64,000 nt of DNA from Pegoplata infirma (taxonomy: Eukaryota > Arthropoda > Insecta > Diptera > Anthomyiidae), in assembly GCA_963921195.1 (NCBI GenBank), contig OY992537.1, positions 176,531,021 to 176,595,020 on the forward strand, given 5' to 3'. A model generated the notes under the pieces. It had not been told where the DNA came from and made no database searches. It was given only the letters and a program-made list of their open reading frames with translations. Position numbers and translations under genes: made by a program. Shown here piece by piece: positions 56,714 to 64,000 of the stretch. Positions within the stretch are counted from its first letter, which is position 1. Every line of letters starts with the position of its first letter.

Positions 56714-57557
56714 TTAAAGTTAATTTTGCTTTCATCACTTAAAACACCATTCATTAAGAAAAACCAATGGAGTCCCAGACGTATGTTTCGATGAATAACA
56801 AATGGAATGATAAAGTGAGTATACCCGCATTCCGAAGACACCAATAAGGTTTAATAGATTTTTAGTTAAAAATTAGTGATTGGTAATAATTTTCTATTTT
56901 TACAGGGTACTGCTAAATAAATTTTTGAAGCTATGGCGAATCATTCACTACAATAAAGAGCGTGGACACCAATCCTGCCTTTAGGTATAAAATTAAAACC
57001 TAAAAACCCAAAGCCAAGGGAGTCCATACCTGTTTTGAGTTACAAATGGAATGACAAAGTAAGTGTTCCTCCTTACCAAGAGACCAATGGGGTTTACCAA
57101 TTTTTTAAATTAAAAATTTATGTTTTGTAATAATTTTCTATTTTTACAGGATGCTTTTAAATAAATTCGTGAAGCTATAGCGGATCCTTTACTTCAAGAA
57201 GAAGCGTAGGCAGCAGTCACTCGAGAAAATTGTACAAAAAGGGTCAGTTGGTCGGTGGTAAATTAAATCCTATACAACATTTATTACATTAATATGGATT
57301 TATTCTGTGAACATTTTAAATTCAACAAATATACAAATTTTTACAAAAATTTATTGAAAATTTATTTTAGCATAAATGTGGTAATTTTTAGCATTATTTT
57401 TAGTCACCTTTTCTAATAATTTTGGAATATTTCACCATATCTCTTTTGGTATATTTTACCAAGTTTTTACTTAAATAGCATTAGCATTTTCTTCAAAATT
57501 TTTTACATAAGTGTTTTGGCTAAATTACGAAAACTACTTCGTCGGTTGTAGTTTTAG

Positions 57558-57860
57558 CACAGACAATATACAGACTCGACAGTAGAGTTTTGTAAGAAAA
57601 AATGGGGGGAAACTTAGCGATTTTAGGAGAAAACAGGGCGGTTTTTAGCTCTAGTTTTAAGCTAACATTACAACACTTTCTACGACTTAGGAGTGAGTGA
57701 AACGATAAAAACCGATCTGGCATCTATTTTTCTTATGGCGCGTTGTATTAGTTTTCTCTTTCTAACCTAATTCGTAGATTATTTTGAAAAAAATTAACCA
57801 TATGGTTCAAGACTACTTTTTTGACACCTGTCACTTATGTCGAGTCTGTATTAGTCTGTG
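57558..57860. mobile_element. 303-bp MITE with 7-bp GTTTTAG duplication
   Basis: Reverse-orientation copy of 51479-51778, ends CACAGACAATATACAGACTC and GAGTCTGTATTAGTCTGTG, flanks GTTTTAG at 57551-57557 and 57861-57867. Confidence 0.9.
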
Positions 57861-57929
57861 GTTTTAGCATATTTTTGGTAAAATTATGCCAGATTTTTGC
57901 TCACTCCGACACAAGTTTTTTTTTGCGTG

Positions 57930-58171
57930 TATGGTTAATATTTCCAAATTATTCTACGAATTAGGTTAGAAAGAGATAACTGATATAACGCGCCATTAGA
58001 AAAATGGATGCCAGATCGGTTTTTGTTGTCTCACTCACTCCTAATTCGTAGAAAGTGTTGCCATGTTATCGTAAAACGGACTAAAAACCGCTGTGTTTTC
58101 TCCTAAAATCGCTTATTTTTTCCCCAGTTTTTCTTGTAAAACTCTACTGTCGAGTCTGTATTTAGTCTGTG
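57930..58171. mobile_element. Partial copy of the 300-bp CACAGAC MITE
   Basis: Starts at TATGGTTAATATTTCC, which corresponds to base 57 of the intact copy, exactly where the TA-CACGC element abuts, and ends GTCTGTATTTAGTCTGTG. The TA-CACGC element seems to have landed in a TA of this MITE. Confidence 0.8.
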
Positions 58172-58559
58172 CTAATACTTACACACATCAAATGCAGCTC
58201 TGTGAACCTACTACTCATGTACTGTGATTTTGACAAACACTTGAGCTATCAATAAAGGGCCATTTAGATTGGCAGACTTGTAAAACGACCTGTCAAAAAT
58301 TCATGCGGAGAGAATTTTTTTCATCGTCTAAACACTCAACATACAAATACGGACAGACTTTTTGTCAATACGGAGAGGAAAATGTTGACATACGGATGTA
58401 ATTTTTGTGTTTTGAAAAATTTCAAAAAATTACTATTTTCATTAGATCAGGGATGTTTTTTATGTAAACAAAAATACAAATAATAACAACAGCTGTTGTG
58501 AAGTGGTGGTAAAAATAAATAAAATTTTATATGGGCTAAATTTTCGGAACAAGTCTAAT

Positions 58560-59610
58560 TGGCAGACATTGGTCCGATTTATTTTTTTCTATTTTTTGAA
58601 ATAGGGATGATTTAGTTGAGTTCAACAAATAAAAAAAATTGTCGGCGGCCCGTGGTTCCAGAGTTATGGGTCTCCAAAGTTCGGATATCGAATTTAATAT
58701 ATCTTCATCAATAATGGTCCAATCAGACCAAGATTGGTTTCATTCGAAAGCTTATTCAAATACCTTTAATTTGACATTTTAAAAAATTTGGATTCATTAA
58801 CCCATTGTGAAACAACTCTAAATTTTAGATTTTTCACCCCAAGTTTTTGAAGAAATGGGGTAAAATTTTAAAATTATGCCCTATTAAGGTATTTATTTTT
58901 ATAACTAGGCTTATAGCTTAGATATTAAGCTTTGATTTGAGCTTTCATTTGACCTTTTAACCCTTATAGAACCGGAGTTATTTACGTTTAAACATTAGAA
59001 AACATATTTGAATATATATACCAGACCTCTGTGAAGTTTATTTTTTTTTTGCCTTAAAAGGTTTTCTGGGTTGCCGGCCTTCGGACGGGCTTAGGGATTT
59101 TAATTTTCATATATTAATTAAGCGGCTTCGCTAAATAAAGTTTTTTTTTATTAATATATAAGCGGGGTCAATGGTTATGAGTCAATAACTCCGGTTCTAT
59201 AAGGGTTAAAAGGTCTATTAAAAGCTCAAATGAAAGCTTAATATCTAAGCTTTAAATCTCGTCGTATAAATACATGCCTTAATAGCACACAATTTTGAAA
59301 TATAACGCATTTTCTCTAAAAACTTTGGTTTAAAAATCTAAAATTTGGTTTTGTGCCACAATGGGTTAATGGAACCAAATTTTTTTTAAATTTCAAAATA
59401 AAGGTATTTGATTAAGCTTTCGAATGAAACCAATCTTGGTCTGATCGGACCAATTTTAATGAAGATATATCAAATTCGATATCCGAACTTTGGAGGCCCA
59501 TAACTCGGAAACCATGGGCCGCCGACAATTTTTTTTTCTTTTTTGGACACAGCACTAAAAGTTCTACCTGTGATATTTTTTTTTTGGATCAGAGAAATGT
59601 CTGCCAACTA
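58560..59610. repeat. Large inverted repeat, arms about 430 bp
   Basis: Blocks such as TCGGATATCGAATTTAATAT, CCAAGATTGGTTTCATTCGA, AACCCATTGTG and AACCCTTATAGAACCGGAGT on the left recur inverted on the right in mirror order. The loop of about 200 bp contains GCGGCTTCGCTAAATAAAG, also at 42359. Arms are moderately diverged. Confidence 0.8.
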
Positions 59611-59788
59611 AACTTTAACCAAACTTCCTGCCAAACAAGGAATATGGAGTCGGTGGAGATGTTGGAATCAGAGATGTCGGAATCAGTGGAGATTTAGATT
59701 TATGCATCTTTTGGTTAAGGAACGCAAATTGAAGAAAATATTTTACCACTATTGTATGGTTGATTTGTATGGATTTGTAAATTTTACA

Positions 59789-62060
59789 ACGTGCGCTCCG
59801 TTATCCTCGAAAAGTTATCCTCGATTTTTGGCAACGCGAAAAACTTTTCTTTTTAAAAAAAAGTTAGCCTCGAAAAGTTATCCTCGATTTTTTTTTTTGC
59901 TTGAAAAAAGTTAGCCTCGAAAAGTTATCCTCGATTTTTTTACGGCTGGTTTAATAATTTTAAAAAAATAATTTTATTTATAATTTATTTATTTATTTAA
60001 AGAAATAAAATGTATTTCGATGATATATGTATAAGTATGTAAATATATTTAAAATATCTTTGTCTAATAAAAAGTTTTTGCATACAAAAACAATAAGATT
60101 GAGTTGATTTTTTATGTGGGCACATCAATTGGATTGAAATCCAGGAGCTACTAGAGTGCGTACAAATTTGCACGGCAGTTTTAATGAAAGCTAATGGACC
60201 AAGGAACATATAAAACTTCCGTGCAAAATTAGTTACTGAAGGATTATTGAGAAAAATGGTCAAATCTAAAAGTTACATTAGAGTATTTTATGAAAAGTCT
60301 GGGAATTCATTTTCTGTTTTTCGGGCATTATTCTGAAGTAACTAGAGATCATACAAATTTGCACGGTAGTTTTAATGAAAGCTAATGGACCCAGGAACAT
60401 ATAAAACTTCCGTGCAAAATTAGTTACTGAAGGATTATTGAGAAAAATGGTCAAATCTAAAAGTTACATTAGAGTATTTTATGAAAAGTCTGGGAATTCA
60501 TTTTCTGTTTTTCGGGCATTATACTGAAGTAACTAGAGATCATACAAATTTGCACGGTAGTTTTAATGAAAGCTAATGGACCCAGGAACATATAAAACTT
60601 CCGTGCAAAATTAGTTACTGAAGGATTATTGAGAAAAATGGTCAAATCTAAAAGTTACATTAGAGTATTTTCTGAAAAGTCTGGGAATTCATTTTCTGTT
60701 TTTCGGGCATTATACTGAAGTAACTAGAGATCATACAAATTTGCACGGTAGTTTTAATGAAAGCTAATGGACCCAGGAACATATAAAAGTTCTGTGCAAA
60801 ATTAGTTAATGAAGGATTATTGAGAAAGAAGATGAAATCTAAAAGCTGTTTTAGAATATTTTATGAAAATACACTTAAAAAAACACTAAAAATCGACAGA
60901 TTTCCTGGTAAAGCGCTGGATTCATCGGAAAAAACTACTTAGGTAACCCTAAAATCCAAATGTGGTATTAATTTCCAGTGAATGTTTTTTTCTTATGTAT
61001 TTTTCTTATGTATTTTTAGATTTGACCATTTTTCTCAATAATCCTTCAGTAACTAATTTTGCACGGAAGTTTTATATGTTCCTGGGTCCATTAGCTTTCA
61101 TTAAAACTACCGTGCAAATTTGTATGCTCTCTAGTTACTTCAGTATAATGCCCGAAAAACAGAAAATGAATTCCCAGACTTTTCATAAAATACTCTAATG
61201 TAACTTTTAGATTTGACCATTTTTCTCAATAATCCTTCAGTAACTAATTTTGCACGGAAGTTTTATATGTTCCTGGGTCCATTAGCTTTCATTAAAACTA
61301 CCGTGCAAATTTGTATGATCTCTAGTTACTTCAGTATAATGCCCGAAAAACAGAAAATGAATTCCCAGACTTTTCAGAAAATACTCTAATGTAACTTTTA
61401 GATTTGACCATTTTTCTCAATAATCCTTCAGTAACTAATTTTGCACGGAAGTTTTATATGTTCCTGGGTCCATTAGCTTTCATTTAAACTACCGTGCAAA
61501 TTTGTATGCTCTCTTGTTACTTCAGTATAATGCCCGAAAAACAGAAAATGAATTCCCAGACTTTTCATAAAATACTCTAATGTAACTTTTAGATTTAATC
61601 ATTTTTCTCAATAATCCTTCAGTAACTAATTTTGCACGGAAGTTTTATATGTTCCTTGGTCCATTAGCTTTCATTAAAACTACCGTGCAAATTTGTACGC
61701 ACTCTAGTTGCTCCTGGATTTCAATCCAATTGATGTGCCCACATAAAAAATCAACTCAATCTTATTTTTTTTTCAATGCAAAAACTTTTTATTAGACAAA
61801 GATATTTTAAATATACATATATATCATCGAAATACATTTTATTTCTTTAAATAAATAAATAAATTATAAATAAAATTATTTTTTTTTTAAATTATTAAAC
61901 CAGCCGTAAAAAATTCGAGGATAACTTTTCGAGGCTAACTTTTTTCAAGCAAAAAAAAAAATCGAGGATAACTTTTCGAGGCTAACTTTTTTTTAAAAAG
62001 AAAATTTTTTCGCGTTGCCAAAAATCGAGGATAACTTTTCGAGGATAACGGAGCGCACGT
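59789..62060. mobile_element. 2.27-kb foldback element, exact 9-bp AATTTTACA duplication
   Basis: Ends ACGTGCGCTCCGTTATCCTC and its exact complement. The flanking AATTTTACA is at 59780-59788 and 62061-62069. Each arm (about 1.05 kb) is modular: an end with repeated AGTTAGCCTCGAAAAG and AGTTATCCTCGATTTTT units, an AT-rich spacer, then four 191-bp tandem repeats. The loop is about 135 bp near 60880-61015. No coding capacity. Architecture and 9-bp duplication match the Foldback/Mutator-like group. Confidence 0.93.
60160..61700. repeat. 191-bp tandem repeats inside the foldback arms
   Basis: CACGG(T/C)AGTTTTAATGAAAG starts at 60171, 60362, 60553 and 60744; inverted counterparts start at 61111, 61302, 61493 and 61684. 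All spacings are exactly 191. Each unit contains its own inverted pair TTTGCACGGTAGTTTTA / TAAAACTTCCGTGCAAA about 50 bp apart. Confidence 0.95.
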
Positions 62061-62267
62061 AATTTTACAATTGCAAAATGTTGTTTGGGTGTGTGTTTGT
62101 AATGAACAGCTGGTTTTTTTCTACAATTTAATTTACGCGTATACGTCTAAACACACAAAAGACATTCAAGAGAGTTTTTTTATACTTTTTGACAAGCGGT
62201 TTAGAATGAAAAGACTTTTTCATCTTGATAATCTTTTCAAAAAGTGTGCTAATCTAAATGAGCCTTA

Positions 62268-62711
62268 AGGCCTAGTTAGCCGAGAAAACGTAACCGTATC
62301 TTTACCCTAACCGTATCGTATTTATTTAGTGCAATTATCGAAACTTAGTAACGTGTCATATGTTTTTGACGTAAAACAAACTCGTCGTTCATTTTTGTTA
62401 TTTTATTTATGTTTTTTTTATATGTAGACTTTAAATTAGTTTGTTTATTTAAATTGAATTAGTGATTTTTCTATTTGTTTTGCACTTTTAGTTTTGTATC
62501 ACATTTTTTTTGGAAATAAACAAACCGAAAATCAGCTGTTTACAAATGTCACGTAGAAACGTTGTAAAATTCTATTTTAAACAGGTCGGAACGTTCCGTT
62601 TACGTGACAATTGAATTCAGTAATCGTTTTCATTAGTTTACGCATATCAAAAACAATCAGCTGACTTTTTACGTTAGGGTTACGGTTAAGTTTTCTAGGC
62701 TAACTAGGCCT
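62268..62711. mobile_element. 444-bp TTA-flanked MITE, copy A
   Basis: Ends AGGCCTAGTTAGCCGAGAAA and, inverted, AGGCCTAGTTAGCCTAGAAA; TTA at 62265-62267 and 62712-62714. PIF/Harbinger-like by its TTA duplication (inference). Confidence 0.88.
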
Positions 62712-62714
62712 TTA

Positions 62715-63848
62715 AGGCCTAGTTAGCCGAGAAAACGTAACCGTATCTTTACCCCAACCGTAGCGTATTTATTTAGTGCAATTATCGAAACTTAATAACG
62801 TGTCATATGTTTTTGACTTAAGAAAAAACTTTAAACAAACCAAAACATATTTTTTCTTTGTATTCAGTTTTGTTTTCTCGATTTCGTTTTCTTTTTGTAA
62901 AAAATAAAAGCTTGGAGCAGAAATGATGGATTTTGAAACTATTTTCATCGGATTGAGCTTCCTCAACCAAAATTTATAAAAAAGTGAAGAAATATAGAAG
63001 ACGTCGCTTCAGAAGATGGGGTGTCCGACCCATCATATTAAATAGACAATTATTTGCCTGCACCAATAAAATAAGCTGCTCGTCGTTAATTTTTGTTATT
63101 TTGTTTATGTTTTTTTATATGTAGACTTTAAATTAGTTTGTTTATTTAAATTGAATTAGTGATTTTTCTATTTGTTCTGCACTTTTAGTTTTGTATCACA
63201 TTTTTTTTGGAAATAAACAAACCGAAAATCAGCTGTTTACAAATGTCACGTAGAAACGTTGTAAAATTCCATGGCACAATAATACCAGGTAGTATTATTA
63301 GAATTTGTTGTCAATAACGTCCACCTATTAATTTCAAATTTTAAAAATAAAAATTCAAATAAATAAAAAAATCAAAATAAAACAAATTATAAACAACAAA
63401 ATAAACAAGAAATCCCAGCAGACAATTTGAAAATATATTCCAAAAAGTGGTTATGTTTATGCCCGTATACAAAACTTTAAACCACGGTTTTAAACAAATT
63501 GGTTAATATTCACAATACGAACACAGTTTTAGCAACAATAGGAATTTTTCTCCAAGAAAAGCGATTGGAAATCGTCCTTTTATTTCTTTGTTTGTTGGGT
63601 TTCTTTATTATTTGGATTTGTTGAAGTCAAGGGGTTTTATGTTTGTTTACATATTTTTGATTACTTTTTCTTATGCTAGTACCGTTATAGTTTTACAATG
63701 GTAAAATTCTATTTTAAACAGCTCTGAACGTTTCGTTTACGTGACAAGTGAATTCGGTAATCGTTTTCATTAGTTTACGCATATCAAAAACAATCAGCTG
63801 ACTTTTTACGTTAGGGTTACGGTTACGTTTTCTCGGCTAACTAGGCCT
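62715..63848. mobile_element. Copy B of the same MITE, in tandem, enlarged by insertions
   Basis: Same ends as copy A, TTA at 62712-62714 (shared with A) and 63849-63851. Relative to A it carries an extra segment of about 250 bp near 62818-63070 and a 431-bp insertion at 63270-63700. Confidence 0.88.
63270..63700. mobile_element. 431-bp insertion with 9-bp GTAAAATTC duplication
   Basis: Copy A shows GTAAAATTC once; here it stands on both sides (63261-63269, 63701-63709). Ends CATGGCACAATAATACC and, inverted, CATTGTAAAACTATAACGG are a weak inverted repeat. CAT ends with an 8-9 bp duplication recall P or hAT/Mutator groups; not assigned. Confidence 0.8.
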
Positions 63849-63851
63849 TTA

Positions 63852-64000
63852 ACAAGTGAATAGAAAGTAGTGTTGTAAATTGTGGTTACTTTTGACTACT
63901 CAATACTACTCGATACTTTTTCAACTGAGTATTCGATTCTACTCAATACTTTTTTTTTTAAATTTAAAAATTTAATAATAAAGCCTTCTAAAATATTATT
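63852..64000. other. Possible start of another element at the window edge
   Basis: TAGTGTTGTAAATTG followed by repeated ACTACTCAATACT words resembles a hAT-like end with subterminal repeats, but the sequence stops before it can be tested. Confidence 0.25.

Larger units (their letters stand above)
56280..57929. mobile_element. Second, truncated copy of the TA-CACGC element
   Basis: 56280-56410 matches 51060-51190 and 56720-57400 matches 50345-51060, both as complement. The right end GTTTTTTTTTGCGTG then TA (57930-57931) is a diverged version of the 6.3-kb element's end. The left terminal repeat is missing. MITEs are inserted at 56425-56713 and 57558-57860. Confidence 0.75.
58256..62265. mobile_element. 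4-kb TAA-flanked TIR element hosting other elements
   Basis: AGGGCCATTTAGATTGGCAG at the left and, inverted, AGGCTCATTTAGATTAGCAC at the right, with TAA at 58253-58255 and 62266-62268. It contains the inverted repeat at 58560-59610 and the foldback element at 59789-62060. No transposase frame remains. Confidence 0.75.

Noticed and set aside
59997..61198. Frames sharing the peptide NPSVTNFARKFYMFLGPLAF on both strands
   Set aside because: They are translations of the 191-bp foldback repeats in inverted orientation.

Overview
The window looks like an AT-rich intergenic and intronic stretch from a higher dipteran (brachyceran fly, possibly calyptrate). The evidence is one clear host gene, the fly hnRNP Hrb27C/hrp48, with a protein almost the length of the Drosophila one, and mini-me-like (GTCY)n elements of the kind described from dipterans. 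There are no bacterial-style operons, tRNAs, rRNAs or CRISPR arrays. The species cannot be named from sequence alone.

Layout. 1-4332: body of a Ty3/gypsy LTR retrotransposon whose left end lies outside the window. Its gag is open from the first base and its pol, in the -1 frame, is intact (protease, RT, RNase H, integrase). 4333-8170: non-coding, probably including the rest of that element, but no LTR could be delimited. 8171-31090: no host gene seen, but a dense graveyard of short inverted-repeat transposons (MITEs), many with readable target-site duplications (TSDs). It also holds a 2.7 kb AT-rich minisatellite-like block (25.1-27.8 kb) and foldback-like elements. 31244-34517 (minus strand): Hrb27C, with two coding exons, an 1874-bp intron full of hairpin repeats, and the last 5'-UTR exon. 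34518-about 44570: probably a 10 kb 5'-UTR intron packed with transposons; a candidate promoter region lies at 43.4-44.7 kb. 45143-51453: a 6.3 kb nested inverted-repeat element carrying about seven copies of a 540-bp repeat that look identical by eye. 51479-58171: MITEs, a 5'-truncated non-LTR retrotransposon of LOA type with a 12-bp TSD (52691-55871, minus), and a second copy of the TA-flanked element. 58256-63848: a 4 kb TAA-flanked element hosting a 2.27 kb foldback element with an exact 9-bp TSD, followed by two tandem TTA-flanked MITEs, one carrying a further insertion with a 9-bp TSD.

How it fits together. Hrb27C is the only gene whose product serves the cell. Everything else supportable is mobile or repeat DNA, and the nesting gives a relative insertion history. 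Three patterns recur. Small elements flanked by TTA/TAA (PIF/Harbinger-like) twice sit end to end sharing one TTA. Larger elements flanked by TA and starting CAC carry long terminal inverted repeats. Foldback elements have arms built from tandem short repeats. No autonomous DNA transposase gene is visible, so these families would have to be mobilised from elsewhere.

Limits. All repeat boundaries were read by eye. TSDs and inverted repeats quoted as exact were checked base by base; superfamily names are inferences from TSD length and end sequence.
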